Origin: CAZUXY01 sp964624235
Lineage (GTDB): Bacteria; Spirochaetota; UBA4802; UBA5368
NCBI GenBank assembly: GCA_964624235.1
Contig: CAZUXY010000020.1
Span: 6,751-70,750 of the forward strand
Direction of reading: 5' to 3'
DNA length: 64,000 bases
Below are positions 16,078 to 24,641 of this stretch, one piece after another (the first letter of the stretch is position 1; every line of letters begins with the position of its first letter). The translations under genes and the position numbers were made by a program. The notes beneath the pieces are model-generated. The model did no database searches. It had not been told where the DNA came from and saw only the letters and a program-made list of their open reading frames with translations.

Positions 16078-18171
16078 ATGACCTGCAGATTTATCATGTG
16101 TTTACACAATCATCAGCCGGTGGGAAATTTCGATCATGTTTTCGAATGGGGTTTCCGTGACTGCTACGGCAAGATACTCGATGTATTAAAGCATTATCCG
16201 GAATTCCGTTTTGCCGTTCATCACTCTGGCCCTTTGCTGGAATGGTTACAGACGCACGAGCCGAAGTACATGGAAACACTGAATGCCATGGTGCAGAGAA
16301 AACAGGTGGAAATCATAGGAGGGGGATTCTACGAACCCATTTTCTCGATTATCAGCGAACCGGATATCAAAGGGCAGATTGCCATGATGCAGGACTATTG
16401 CAGGGAGAGGTTCGGCGTGGTACCGTCGGGATTCTGGACCGCTGAGCGTGTATGGGACCCTGAAATACCCCGGCTGGTTACCGGTTTCGGTCTTGAATAC
16501 ACCCTGCTAGACGACAATCATTTCAGGTATGCCGGAATCGAGGAAAGCGCATTATACGGTTATTATATGACCGAGCGGTTACACTATCCGCTGAAGGTAT
16601 TTCCCATCGACAAATTTTTGCGTTATTCAATCCCGTTTAAACTGCCCGAGGAAACCATAACTTATTTTCGCGTACAAATGGAAAAATCCGGGGACAGGGC
16701 TTTCATATACGGAGACGATGGAGAAAAGTTCGGCATGTGGCCGGGAACTCATAAATGGGTATTCGAAGAGCACTGGCTGGTGAATTTTGTGGAAGCGGTA
16801 TTGAAAGAAGGATGGATCAAGATGACCCTCCCGTCTGAATATATCCGCATGCAACCCCCTGTAGGCAGGGTTTATCTGACTCAGGGAAGTTATTATGAGC
16901 TTTCGGAATGGGCTCTTCCTCCCCCCATGGCCAGACGCATTATAAGCATCCACAGGGAGATTAAAAACCAGGGCAGAGAAAATGACTTCTATCCTTTTTT
17001 AAAGGGCGGTGTCTGGAATAATTTCCTGAACAAGTATCCTGAATCAAACGCTATGAACAAACGGTCCCTGCTGCTGAGCAGGGAACTGGAAGAACTCCGG
17101 AGAAATACCGGCAGGGACCACACCGATATAGCGCGGGAAATCTATCGGGGTGAATGCAACTGCGCCTACTGGCACGGACTATTCGGCGGTATTTATCTTT
17201 CAAGTCTAAGGCACGCACTGCATGAACACCTGCTATGTGCCGAAGGCCGGTTAATGAAGGAGCAAAAGCTGAAAACCCCTGATCTGCGTGAGGAGGATTT
17301 CTGGAATGAAGGCGAAAAGCAGTATCTGATCAGAACAAAAAAAATGTCCGCTGTTGTGGTTCCTGCTCACGGTGGATGCCTGAGCGAATTGGGGATTTAT
17401 GATGAGGGCTTCGACATCCTGAACGTCATGCCTCGTCGTTACGAAGCCTACCATGACGATCTGCTTGCCTATAACGAGAATGAAGAAAACAACGGTGAGG
17501 TGAAATCAATTCATGATATGGTTACCGTGAAAGAAAAGGGACTTAAAAATTATCTGGTGTACGACAAGTCCCGGAGATATTCCTTCAAAGAGCTTTTTTT
17601 CAACGCTCTTCCCGATGTAGAATCACTCATGTTCGGACGGGTGGAGTACGTCGATTGTGGAGGTATTAATTATAGCGGTGGTTGTGAATTGAGCAACAAT
17701 GAAGTATCAATAAAACTTACTAGGGATGTGGATTATTCGGGTCAATCCATCAGACTGATCAAGCGCCTGGTTATTGGCAACGATGAGACTGCGGTGGCGG
17801 CTTCATATTCGGTGAGTGGCGCGAAGGGACTGTTGATAGGGATTGAATTCAATATCAACCTGCTGGGAGGCCACGATGAAAATCGTTTTTATGATATTCC
17901 GGGATGCGAGGGCGATGGCAGATATCTGGACAGCCTTGGAGCGCATAAGGAACTGGTTTCCTGCTCACTGGTTGACCGGGTCAGCGGGATCACGATAATC
18001 CTCGCATTCTCAAAAAAGGTGGAACTGCTCCGCTATCCTGTTTTCACGGTCTCACAATCGGACAGGGGGTACGAAAAAAATTATCAGGGCAGCTGTGTGA
18101 TTGCAGCTATATCACTTCCATCTGATAATGAAGAATTCTCAATCAGTATGACGGTCTATCACGGCCGATAA
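16078..18171 (+). CDS. GH57 4-alpha-glucanotransferase
   Basis: The 697-residue protein is a glycoside hydrolase family 57 enzyme. HNHQP (10-14) opens the catalytic barrel. The nucleophile is Glu123 in GFWTAERVWDP and the acid/base is Asp214 in IYGDDGEKFGMWPGTHKW. Both numbers coincide with those I recall for the Thermococcus litoralis 4-alpha-glucanotransferase. The C-terminal half (about 400-697) matches the DUF1925/DUF1926 beta domains of that subgroup. It should transfer alpha-1,4-glucan chains in the cytoplasm; no signal peptide is seen. An alpha-amylase activity is the main alternative. It lies 115 nt after glgC, consistent with storage glucan metabolism. Confidence 0.9.
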   Translation: MTCRFIMCLHNHQPVGNFDHVFEWGFRDCYGKILDVLKHYPEFRFAVHHSGPLLEWLQTHEPKYMETLNAMVQRKQVEIIGGGFYEPIFSIISEPDIKGQIAMMQDYCRERFGVVPSGFWTAERVWDPEIPRLVTGFGLEYTLLDDNHFRYAGIEESALYGYYMTERLHYPLKVFPIDKFLRYSIPFKLPEETITYFRVQMEKSGDRAFIYGDDGEKFGMWPGTHKWVFEEHWLVNFVEAVLKEGWIKMTLPSEYIRMQPPVGRVYLTQGSYYELSEWALPPPMARRIISIHREIKNQGRENDFYPFLKGGVWNNFLNKYPESNAMNKRSLLLSRELEELRRNTGRDHTDIAREIYRGECNCAYWHGLFGGIYLSSLRHALHEHLLCAEGRLMKEQKLKTPDLREEDFWNEGEKQYLIRTKKMSAVVVPAHGGCLSELGIYDEGFDILNVMPRRYEAYHDDLLAYNENEENNGEVKSIHDMVTVKEKGLKNYLVYDKSRRYSFKELFFNALPDVESLMFGRVEYVDCGGINYSGGCELSNNEVSIKLTRDVDYSGQSIRLIKRLVIGNDETAVAASYSVSGAKGLLIGIEFNINLLGGHDENRFYDIPGCEGDGRYLDSLGAHKELVSCSLVDRVSGITIILAFSKKVELLRYPVFTVSQSDRGYEKNYQGSCVIAAISLPSDNEEFSISMTVYHGR

Positions 18172-18186
18172 GCATTAACCCGACGC

Positions 18187-18543
18187 TTACTGCTTTTTTT
18201 CCGCCGAAAGGGATTTATACACGGATTTGTAATGCGAAGGGCAGTGGAAAACCATTGCTCTGAAGGTGGTTTCATCTTTGTTTTTCATCAATATATTAAC
18301 ATGAGAAACCAGGTCGCGGAATTCAACTTCACTTCTCAGCAGTCCTCTTTTATTGTCAATAGCCACGATTTCCTGTACGAACTGGATGTAAGACTTGACA
18401 AATTCCGCCGCAAGTTCCTTTTCGCCGGTACCGGACTTATAGGTATTCAGCGTTTTAATAATATCTTTATCCGATAGGATCTCTACAACCTCATTTGTAA
18501 CCTGTTCACGGTTTAACTCCTGGTTCCCTGTTCCCTGGCTCAT
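18187..18543 (-). CDS. Hypothetical helical protein
   Basis: I do not recognise this 118-residue protein. It is predominantly helical and charged, without a signal peptide or membrane segment, and contains one His-Cys pair (MVFHCPSHYKS) near the C-terminus. The gene converges with the GH57 gene, whose stop is 15 nt away. No operon partner is apparent on its own strand, because a terminator-type hairpin (18671-18703) lies upstream of it. Confidence 0.65.
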   Translation of the reverse strand: MSQGTGNQELNREQVTNEVVEILSDKDIIKTLNTYKSGTGEKELAAEFVKSYIQFVQEIVAIDNKRGLLRSEVEFRDLVSHVNILMKNKDETTFRAMVFHCPSHYKSVYKSLSAEKKQ

Positions 18544-18670
18544 TGTGCTTTTCCTTGGTATGGTTTATGTAGTTCAGGGTTTTTTGCAAGATTGACCGGT
18601 GACCAATATGCGCAACTTTCAGATCGGCTAAGAAAAATAATAGAGCAGAAAGATGATTTGTCAAATAAAT

Positions 18671-18703
18671 AAAAAAGAGGATATTCAGTGAATATCCTCT
18701 TTT
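18671..18703. terminator. Bidirectional rho-independent terminator
   Basis: GAGGATATT (18677-18685) and AATATCCTC (18691-18699) form a perfect nine-pair stem around a 5-nt loop. The stem is flanked by six A residues on the left and four T residues on the right, so it can work on both strands. The relevant gene is the minus-strand lipoprotein that ends at 18771. Confidence 0.8.
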
Positions 18704-18770
18704 AAAGATGCTGAAGTTGAAAATCAGGTTAAGTTTGTAACTATACGTACATTCTTAACGGTTATGAATG

Positions 18771-18965
18771 CTATTTCTTCTTCGCGTCTTTCTTTTCGCC
18801 GGCTTTTTCGTCTTTCTTCTCAGCGGGTTTTGCAGCTTCGTCTTTCTTCTCTTCGGTCTTTACTTCAGGAGCCTTGGGGGCTTCTTTCTTGCAGCCGACC
18901 ATGGTGAAGCTGAATGCGAAAGCGAGAACCATCGCGAAAAGGAGTACAAAAATATTTTTCTTCAT
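18771..18965 (-). CDS. Small Lys/Glu-rich lipoprotein
   Basis: The 64-residue precursor has a typical lipoprotein signal (MKKNIFVLLFAMVLAFAF) with the lipobox MVGC and Cys25 as the acylation site. The mature part of about 40 residues is almost entirely Lys, Glu, Ala, Pro and Asp, built from repeats of the kind EKKDE, and should be unstructured. Such proteins may be abundant envelope tethers or spacers, but no function can be read from the sequence. TATAAT on the minus strand (18988-18993) sits 22 nt before the ATG, consistent with its own promoter. The hairpin at 18671-18703 closes the transcript. Confidence 0.75.
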   Translation of the reverse strand: MKKNIFVLLFAMVLAFAFSFTMVGCKKEAPKAPEVKTEEKKDEAAKPAEKKDEKAGEKKDAKKK

Positions 18966-19227
18966 GAGATATTAACCCCTCTGTTTAATTATAAGATTTT
19001 GAAAATGACTTAGAGTTTATTGTGGAAAAAATCAAGCAGAAATTTACAAAAAATAAAGAAATTATAAAGCTGATTCTATATTAAGGGGAAAATTGAAAAA
19101 TAATGGTTTTCGCATGAATAATAAATCAAATGATAACTATTAATATTTGTTCATTATTGAATTACTGGAGTATGGTTCTTCTCCGTTGAGATTTACAGGT
19201 TCTTTACGTATGGGAGGTAAGAGTGAC

Positions 19228-19605
19228 TCATGATATGTAGGTACACCGTGAAGTCTCCGATTCCCAGACGGTGACCGAATGGACCGAAACCACAGAAATA
19301 TCGCGTTCAGCCAGCAATCTGTCCACTTCCTTCGATATATAACATGCAATATTCTCTGAACTGGGATTTATTTCGCTGAAGGGGACGATATCATTGAGAC
19401 TACGATGGTCTAGGACTCCTGTAACCTGTTTCAATATTTCTTTCAATATATTAAAATCGACAAGCAGGCCTGTTTTATCAATTTTAACCCCTTTAACGGA
19501 TAACACCACCTTCCAGTTATGACCGTGAATATTCTCACATTTTCCCCGGTACCCTCTTAACTGGTGAGCTGAGGAAAAGGTGTCTTCAACTGTTAGTATA
19601 TACAT
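19228..19605 (-). CDS. queD: 6-pyruvoyl tetrahydropterin synthase / QueD family protein
   Basis: This 125-residue protein has the family's zinc ligands His14, His27 and His29 (SSAHQL, then NIHGHNW), the catalytic Cys23, the D66-H67 pair in VLDHRSLND, and the pterin-anchoring Glu115 in VWESETSR. QueD converts dihydroneopterin triphosphate to 6-carboxytetrahydropterin in queuosine synthesis; a biopterin-type reaction is the alternative. No other queuosine gene is nearby. It follows the DegT-family gene on the same strand after 78 nt. Confidence 0.92.
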   Translation of the reverse strand: MYILTVEDTFSSAHQLRGYRGKCENIHGHNWKVVLSVKGVKIDKTGLLVDFNILKEILKQVTGVLDHRSLNDIVPFSEINPSSENIACYISKEVDRLLAERDISVVSVHSVTVWESETSRCTYIS

Positions 19606-19683
19606 GCAGTTGCTCTCGCAATAATAGTAAGAATCAGCAGGTTTCAGAATAGCTATAAAACCTGTGTGATAACTTGGTGATTA

Positions 19684-20724
19684 TTACACAAACCTTCCCA
19701 GGGCCGCTACAATTTTTTCAATTTCCCGCTTGGTAAGTGTAGGATACAGCGGGAGAGTGTAAAGTTTTTTTGACATCCGGTCGCTCTGAGGGTAATCCAT
19801 AGGCCTGAGTTGCAACAGTTTATGCAATGGTTCAACAACCGGTCTGCACAATTCAATACCGCATTTTTTCCAGTACCGCTCGATCTTTTCCTGGGGAGCA
19901 TCAAAGATGACGGGGAATGTCTGGTATGCGAAAGATTCGTTGAAACCACACAGTGTTTTATGGGGAGTGGCCTGTAGTGTCTGCTGATAAGTACGCGCAA
20001 TCCCCCTGCGGCGGTTCAGAAAGTCCTGGATTCTGGAAACCTGGGAGTTGCCCATTGCTCCCTGAAAATCGGTCATTCCATATTCATAATTGAGCATGCC
20101 CTTGCCATGACCGTTGCCGCGCAGATCCCGCATTCTTGAAAAATGACGGGAGTTTCCGGTAGCGACCATCCCTCCGTTCCCGGTGGTTATAATCATCGAT
20201 GATGCAAATGAAGCGACCGAAATGATACCCGTATTGCCGACGGGCTTGTCATCCAATTCAGTTCCGATGGCATGGGATATGTCTTCTATCAAAGGATGTC
20301 CGATTGACAGATAATCGTTTACCGGCGCGTGAAAACCGAATGCATGTCCCAAGACTATTGCTTTTGTGCGCTCATTGGATTTTTGCCGCACCTGTTCCAT
20401 GCTGGGGGCCAGGGAATTTTCTTCTAAATCTACCAGTACTGGGGTCCCCCCGGTCAAATGCAGTGCGCTCAGAGGTGATGTGTCGAAGAAAGACGGGATA
20501 ATCACCTCATCGCCGTCTTTAACGTCCAGCGCCATAAACGCCAGATGGTATGCGGCGGTAAGGGAGGTTGTGGCAAGAGTGTATTTAATCGAAGTAAGCT
20601 CAGAAAGCCTGGCTTCAAAATTTTTTACCGTTTCTCCCGCTTCAAGGCGATCGTTAATAAGGCAATCCAGGACACCCTCGAGTTCTTTCCTGGTAATAGT
20701 GGGTTTATTGTTGACAATGTTCAT
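19684..20724 (-). CDS. DegT/DnrJ/EryC1/StrS-family protein lacking the PLP lysine
   Basis: The 346-residue protein has the fold-type I layout of sugar aminotransferases in this family: the phosphate-binding TTSLTAAYHLAF, EDISHAIG with the aspartate that contacts the PLP ring, and YEYGMTDFQGAMGNSQ. In the segment that normally carries the Schiff-base lysine (family pattern HPxKxITTGEGG) the sequence is FASSMIITTGNGG, with Met177 in the lysine position. It therefore cannot be an ordinary PLP aminotransferase. It may be a dehydratase-like relative, as ColD uses His there, or a non-catalytic protein. It starts a minus-strand unit with queD. Confidence 0.85.
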   Translation of the reverse strand: MNIVNNKPTITRKELEGVLDCLINDRLEAGETVKNFEARLSELTSIKYTLATTSLTAAYHLAFMALDVKDGDEVIIPSFFDTSPLSALHLTGGTPVLVDLEENSLAPSMEQVRQKSNERTKAIVLGHAFGFHAPVNDYLSIGHPLIEDISHAIGTELDDKPVGNTGIISVASFASSMIITTGNGGMVATGNSRHFSRMRDLRGNGHGKGMLNYEYGMTDFQGAMGNSQVSRIQDFLNRRRGIARTYQQTLQATPHKTLCGFNESFAYQTFPVIFDAPQEKIERYWKKCGIELCRPVVEPLHKLLQLRPMDYPQSDRMSKKLYTLPLYPTLTKREIEKIVAALGRFV

Positions 20725-20965
20725 TTTTCAGATCTACAGGGTCCCTGTGACAGGATTCAGCACTCTGTCCAGGGAAGTATACAAACAAATAGTATTTTAT
20801 TGTTTATGGTCAAGCAGGTTTTTTACATAAAGCATTTTAAAGGTCCTTTATCCCATTACGTTAAAGTACTGTTACTGCCCGGTATGTCTATGGTAAATTC
20901 TGTTTCAGGTGTTCAGTATAGGGGCCGATAATCCAAATAGAACAGTAGTCTGGAGGTTCCCTACA

Positions 20966-21913
20966 ATGAAAAAATCATTATCCGGGGTATTATTATCAGT
21001 TCTTTCTATTTTAATTTCCGGCATTTTAACTTCATGCGCCCCTAATCACGCACTCACCAGGGATCAGATGATGGGTAATAAAAAGCAGGTAAATTCCGTG
21101 AATGAAAAGGAATATATATATACCTATGATGACCGGGACAAACGGGGTGACCTCTACAGTGATACTGTTGAGAAACCCGCTCGAAATCAGCAGAAAGAAC
21201 GGGATAACAAGAAAAGCGAAGAGATTTATTCATATGACGACAGCAAAGAAATGCCGTCGAAAAAACAGTATTTTCAAACAGGCATGGCTTCATGGTATGG
21301 AAGGGAATTCCATGGTAAAATGACGGCTTCGGGTGAACGCTTTAATATGAATGAACTCACGGCAGCGCACCGGACTCTCCCTTTCGGAACAGTGGTGGAA
21401 ATAAAAAACCTTGATAACGGGAAAACCGTCAGAGTGAAGGTAAATGACCGTGGTCCCTATAAGAAAAACCGCATCATCGACCTATCCCATGCAGCCGCAC
21501 GCCATCTCGACATTCTGGCCGATGGAGAGGCAATGGTGGGAATCGCCATTCTCGGGAAAGAACGCGGCGCCGAGGGAGGGAGGAAGGTACGAAGCGACAA
21601 GGTGGAACCGGTCTCCGGATTCAAGATAAACGAGAATGAGGATGAAACACTCCGTGACAGTGATAGAATTTCTGAATCACATTCCAGGGGAAATTATACA
21701 CTACAGGCTGGAGCTTTTTATTCAAAAAGGAAAGCTGAAAACCTCGGGAAGCGTATTGAAGAAATAGCGGGAAAGCCTGTAGTAATAATCAGGGAAGAAC
21801 TGATGTATAAGCTGAGGGTAGAAGGTATAGGATCAAAATCTGAAGCTTCCCGATTAAAAAATGCGCTTAAAAAGGAAAACATCAATTCATTCATACGGGA
21901 TTCAAAGGAATAA
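20966..21913 (+). CDS. rlpA: RlpA-like septal lipoprotein with SPOR domain
   Basis: From ATG 20966 (GGAGG 10 nt upstream) the 315-residue lipoprotein has the lipobox LTSC with Cys24. A charged linker with repeated YxYDD motifs follows, then a double-psi beta-barrel (GMASWYGREFHGKMTASGE, LPFGTVVEIKN, KVNDRGPY). The C-terminal SPOR domain begins about YTLQAGAFYSKRKAE. In Pseudomonas, RlpA is a lytic transglycosylase that cleaves stripped glycans at the septum, and the DRGPY residues present here belong to its active site. It is likely anchored in the outer membrane. A terminator hairpin follows. Confidence 0.9.
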   Translation: MKKSLSGVLLSVLSILISGILTSCAPNHALTRDQMMGNKKQVNSVNEKEYIYTYDDRDKRGDLYSDTVEKPARNQQKERDNKKSEEIYSYDDSKEMPSKKQYFQTGMASWYGREFHGKMTASGERFNMNELTAAHRTLPFGTVVEIKNLDNGKTVRVKVNDRGPYKKNRIIDLSHAAARHLDILADGEAMVGIAILGKERGAEGGRKVRSDKVEPVSGFKINENEDETLRDSDRISESHSRGNYTLQAGAFYSKRKAENLGKRIEEIAGKPVVIIREELMYKLRVEGIGSKSEASRLKNALKKENINSFIRDSKE

Positions 21914-21971
21914 AAGGTCTAATAATACCTCGCTTCCTGGTTGAGTCAATAATTACCTGTTATATGCTATT

Positions 21972-22012
21972 CCCCGTGCATTATGGAAAACCATGGTACG
22001 GGGATTTGTTTG
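21972..22012 (+). terminator. Probable terminator after rlpA
   Basis: CCCCGT (21972-21977) pairs with ACGGGG (21998-22003), and inside it ATGG pairs with CCAT around an A-rich loop. The imperfect stem is followed by ATTTGTTTG. Confidence 0.55.
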
Positions 22013-22190
22013 CATAAAAAGTCCTGCCCTGGGTGAAAAAGTATATTTTTATTTGAAAACAGTTTTAAAAACTTCTATAATTAATAGGTTTAGACTGGTT
22101 TAATCTGACCCAATTCACGGTTTTCTGTGTTATAAACGAGGAGAAGATTCTGGTATCCCACAACTGGAAATGGATGCATGTAATTTTTTA

Positions 22191-22219
22191 TTGACAAATA
22201 ACACCCAGGTTTGGATACT
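22191..22219 (+). promoter_or_regulatory. Promoter of tRNA-Thr
   Basis: TTGACA (22191-22196), a 17-nt spacer and GATACT (22214-22219) stand about 10 nt before the mature tRNA 5' end, as expected for a stable-RNA promoter. Confidence 0.7.
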
Positions 22220-22229
22220 AGGCTGCTGT

Positions 22230-22302
22230 GCCCACGTAGCTCAGTCGGTAGAGCATTTGCATGGTAAGCAAAAGGTCACCAGTTCGATTCTGGTCGTGGG
22301 CT
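22230..22302 (+). tRNA. trnT: tRNA-Thr (anticodon GGT)
   Basis: The 73-nt sequence folds into a full cloverleaf. GCCCACG (22230-22236) pairs with CGTGGGC (22295-22301). The D arm is GCTC/GAGC, the anticodon stem is TTTGC/GCAAA with loop ATGGTAA, and the T arm is ACCAG/CTGGT with TTCGATT in the loop. The anticodon GGT reads ACC and ACT threonine codons. CCA is not encoded. A tRNA-Thr just ahead of the secE-nusG-rpl cluster is a widespread arrangement. Confidence 0.95.
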
Positions 22303-22389
22303 TATGGGTTTGCCTGATTTCGTTGAAAACAGCATACCAGTCCTCTGGCTTCACTCTCGATCATTGGAGCGCATTTTTTAAATAATTAC

Positions 22390-22417
22390 TTGACGTAAAA
22401 AAGGCAAATTATATTTT
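22390..22417 (+). promoter_or_regulatory. Candidate promoter of rpmG-secE-nusG
   Basis: TTGACG (22390-22395) and TATTTT (22412-22417), or overlapping TATATT, lie 16 nt apart about 33 nt upstream of rpmG. Confidence 0.55.
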
Positions 22418-22450
22418 GCTCATACTCTATTTTCCCACAGGGATCTAATT

Positions 22451-22603
22451 ATGCGAGATATTATACTGCTTTCATGCAAGGAATGCAAAAATCGTAATTA
22501 CGCGATAACAAAGAATAAAAAGACCCAGACCAGCAAGCTTGAAATAAAGAAATATTGCAAGTTTTGTAACAGGCATACCCTGCATCGGGAAACCAAGGCG
22601 TAA
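22451..22603 (+). CDS. rpmG: 50S ribosomal protein L33
   Basis: This 50-residue gene encodes the zinc-binding form of L33: Cys9/Cys12 (SCKEC) and Cys36/Cys39 (YCKFC) form the ribbon, with the family sequence NYAITKNKK between. It binds 23S rRNA near the E site. It leads the secE-nusG-rplK transcript, a common order, with secE starting 58 nt later. A candidate promoter lies just upstream. Confidence 0.95.
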   Translation: MRDIILLSCKECKNRNYAITKNKKTQTSKLEIKKYCKFCNRHTLHRETKA

Positions 22604-22661
22604 ATCTTTCCTTTTACTATACTATTTTTCGTGGGTTTATTTGCCCAAAAACAGGTAAAAA

Positions 22662-22847
22662 GTGTTTAAGAAAATTGGTACATTTATCAAGGAAGCACGT
22701 GAGGAATTAAAGAAGGTAACCTGGCCCGACAGGGACGAGGTAACCAGCTTTACTGTCGTGGTTATTATTGCGGTAATAGTGATTTCACTATTCCTGTGGA
22801 TGGTTGATTCAGCCTTGATGTCACTGGTTAAAAAGGTAATAAGTTGA
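22662..22847 (+). CDS. secE: Preprotein translocase subunit SecE
   Basis: The 61-residue protein is the short single-helix SecE form. The amphipathic region FIKEAREELKKVTWPDRDEV carries the conserved KKVTWP motif and is followed by one transmembrane helix (about 29-53). With SecY (encoded at 47961) and SecG it forms the inner-membrane protein channel. The start is GTG. It stands directly before nusG, from which it is separated by only 2 nt. Confidence 0.95.
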   Translation: MFKKIGTFIKEAREELKKVTWPDRDEVTSFTVVVIIAVIVISLFLWMVDSALMSLVKKVIS

Positions 22848-22849
22848 TC

Positions 22850-23392
22850 ATGGCTAAGGAGTGGTATGTAATTCATACGTATTCCGGGCATGAAAACAAA
22901 GTGAAGCTTGCACTGGAAAAGAAAGTTCAGAATCTTGCGCTTCAGGATAAGATTTTTCAGGTAAAGGTTCCAACCGTTGAAGTACCGGAAATTAAAGACG
23001 GAAAAAAAAGGGTTAAATCAAAAAAGTTTTTCCCTGGCTATGTTCTTGTGGAAATGGAATTGAATGATGACACCTGGGTGGTGGTTAAAAACACTCCCGG
23101 CGTCACCAATTTTGTCGGCGCTTATGGAACCAATAAGCCCCGGCCTCTTTCCAAAAACGAAGTAAACGCCCTATTCGATCAGATGGGTGAACAGAAGGCC
23201 AAGGAAAAGGTTTCGGCCGTTATGGATTTTTCCGTCGGCGAGCATATCAAGGTCATTGACGGTCCCTTTAACAACTTCAGCGGTGTTATTGAGGAAGTAT
23301 ATCCCGACAAGGGACGGCTGAGAGTTAAAGTCGAGATATTCGGGCGTGGTACCCCGGTGGAGTTGGACTTTTTACAGGTAGGAAAGATTTGA
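22850..23392 (+). CDS. nusG: Transcription termination/antitermination protein NusG
   Basis: The 180-residue protein has the NusG N-terminal domain (AKEWYVIHTYSGHENKVK, then KKFFPGYVLVEM and NTPGVTNFVG). A KOW domain follows at the C-terminus (FSVGEHIKVIDGPFNNFSGVI). It binds RNA polymerase and modulates elongation, and links to Rho and S10. Length and domain order are standard, with no inserted domain. I use ATG 22850, two codons inside an upstream TTG. Confidence 0.97.
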   Translation: MAKEWYVIHTYSGHENKVKLALEKKVQNLALQDKIFQVKVPTVEVPEIKDGKKRVKSKKFFPGYVLVEMELNDDTWVVVKNTPGVTNFVGAYGTNKPRPLSKNEVNALFDQMGEQKAKEKVSAVMDFSVGEHIKVIDGPFNNFSGVIEEVYPDKGRLRVKVEIFGRGTPVELDFLQVGKI

Positions 23393-23444
23393 TGCAGTGA
23401 ACTCAGTATCTGGGCATTTATTATCGGATAAAAGGTAAACAAAC

Positions 23445-23879
23445 ATGGCACCGAAAAAAAAGAAAATCGCAACTCAGATAAAGTTGCAGATTCCGGGAGG
23501 GAAAGCCAATCCTGCTCCCCCGGTCGGTCCTGCCCTGGGGCAGCATGGACTTAACATAATGGAGTTCTGCAAGGCGTTTAATGAGAAAACCAAAGATCAG
23601 GATGGAACAATACTTCCCGTGGTAATCACGGTCTATGAGGATAGGACCTATACGTTCATTATAAAGACCCCTCCGGCCTCGGTCCTGATTCGAAAAGCCC
23701 TTAACCTTGAAAAAGGATCAAGCGAGCCGAATAAGATTAAAGTCAGTAAAATAACTAAAAAGCAGCTTGAGGAAATCGCCCAGATCAAGATGTCAGATCT
23801 TAACGCACACACCATTGACGCTGCTGCCAGAATTATTGCCGGAACCGCCCGCTCAATGGGCGTCGAGATAGTTGATTGA
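23445..23879 (+). CDS. rplK: 50S ribosomal protein L11
   Basis: The 144-residue protein matches L11: KLQIPGGKANPAPPVGPALGQHGLNIMEFCKAFN at the N-terminal domain and the rRNA-binding C-terminal domain DLNAHTIDAAARIIAGTARSMG. L11 forms the GTPase-associated centre with 23S rRNA helices 43-44. It is the first gene of the rplKAJL series, 52 nt after nusG. Confidence 0.98.
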   Translation: MAPKKKKIATQIKLQIPGGKANPAPPVGPALGQHGLNIMEFCKAFNEKTKDQDGTILPVVITVYEDRTYTFIIKTPPASVLIRKALNLEKGSSEPNKIKVSKITKKQLEEIAQIKMSDLNAHTIDAAARIIAGTARSMGVEIVD

Positions 23880-23957
23880 TGGCGGCGTTACTATACTGAT
23901 TCTGATGCTACTGCCGGCCGTTAAACGGTATAAGGATTGTGATGAGAGGAATTATCG

Positions 23958-24641
23958 ATGAAGCGTGGTAAAAAAATCACTGATGCGAGAAAAAAGATAA
24001 ACAAGGAACAGCTTTATAACCTTGACGAGGCAATTAAGCTGATTAAGGAATTGCCGGCCTCAAAGTTCGATGAGACTATTGAAGCAACGGTAAAGCTGGT
24101 GCACAAAAGCTACCAGAATATTCGCGGTTCGGTGACCCTCCCCCACGGGACCGGGAAGGATGTTACCGTACTGGTGATCTGCAAGGGCGACAAGCAGAAG
24201 GAAGCAAAGGATGCAGGCGCCGATTTTATCGGGGCCGAGGATATTATCGAGAAAATAAAAGGGGGCTGGACTGATTTCCAGGCGGTTGTGGCGACACCCG
24301 ATATGATGAAAGAAGTGGGTAAACTGGGGCCGGTACTGGGGAAAAAAGGGCTGATGCCCAAGCCGAAGGCCGGGACAGTTACCGAAGACATAAAGGGCAT
24401 AGTAAAAGAGCTCAAAGGTGGAAGAATCGAATACAAGGCTGACAAAACAGGCGTTGTGCACCTGGGTGTGGGTAAACTGTCGTTTGCTGCCGATGCGCTG
24501 GTTGAGAACGTTAAATCCTTTTTCAACCAGATAGTAAAAGACAAACCTTCAGAAGCCAAGGGGAACTATATTAAATCGCTGCATGTATGTTCCACGATGG
24601 GTCCGGGAGTTAAAATCAACCATAAGGGGATCGAAAGGTAA
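23958..24641 (+). CDS. rplA: 50S ribosomal protein L1
   Basis: The 227-residue protein is L1, recognisable by LPHGTGKDVTVLVIC, GPVLGKKGLMPKPKAGTV and the C-terminal HVCSTMGPGVKIN. It forms the mobile L1 stalk near the E site. In many bacteria L1 represses translation of its own operon by binding a leader structure. The 78 nt before this gene are a candidate location, though I did not identify a convincing mimic of the rRNA site. Its TAA overlaps the rplJ ATG by one base. Confidence 0.98.
   Translation: MKRGKKITDARKKINKEQLYNLDEAIKLIKELPASKFDETIEATVKLVHKSYQNIRGSVTLPHGTGKDVTVLVICKGDKQKEAKDAGADFIGAEDIIEKIKGGWTDFQAVVATPDMMKEVGKLGPVLGKKGLMPKPKAGTVTEDIKGIVKELKGGRIEYKADKTGVVHLGVGKLSFAADALVENVKSFFNQIVKDKPSEAKGNYIKSLHVCSTMGPGVKINHKGIER

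Noticed and set aside
22170..22385. 71-codon frame across the tRNA-Thr gene
   Set aside because: It is explained entirely by the tRNA sequence and has no ribosome site.
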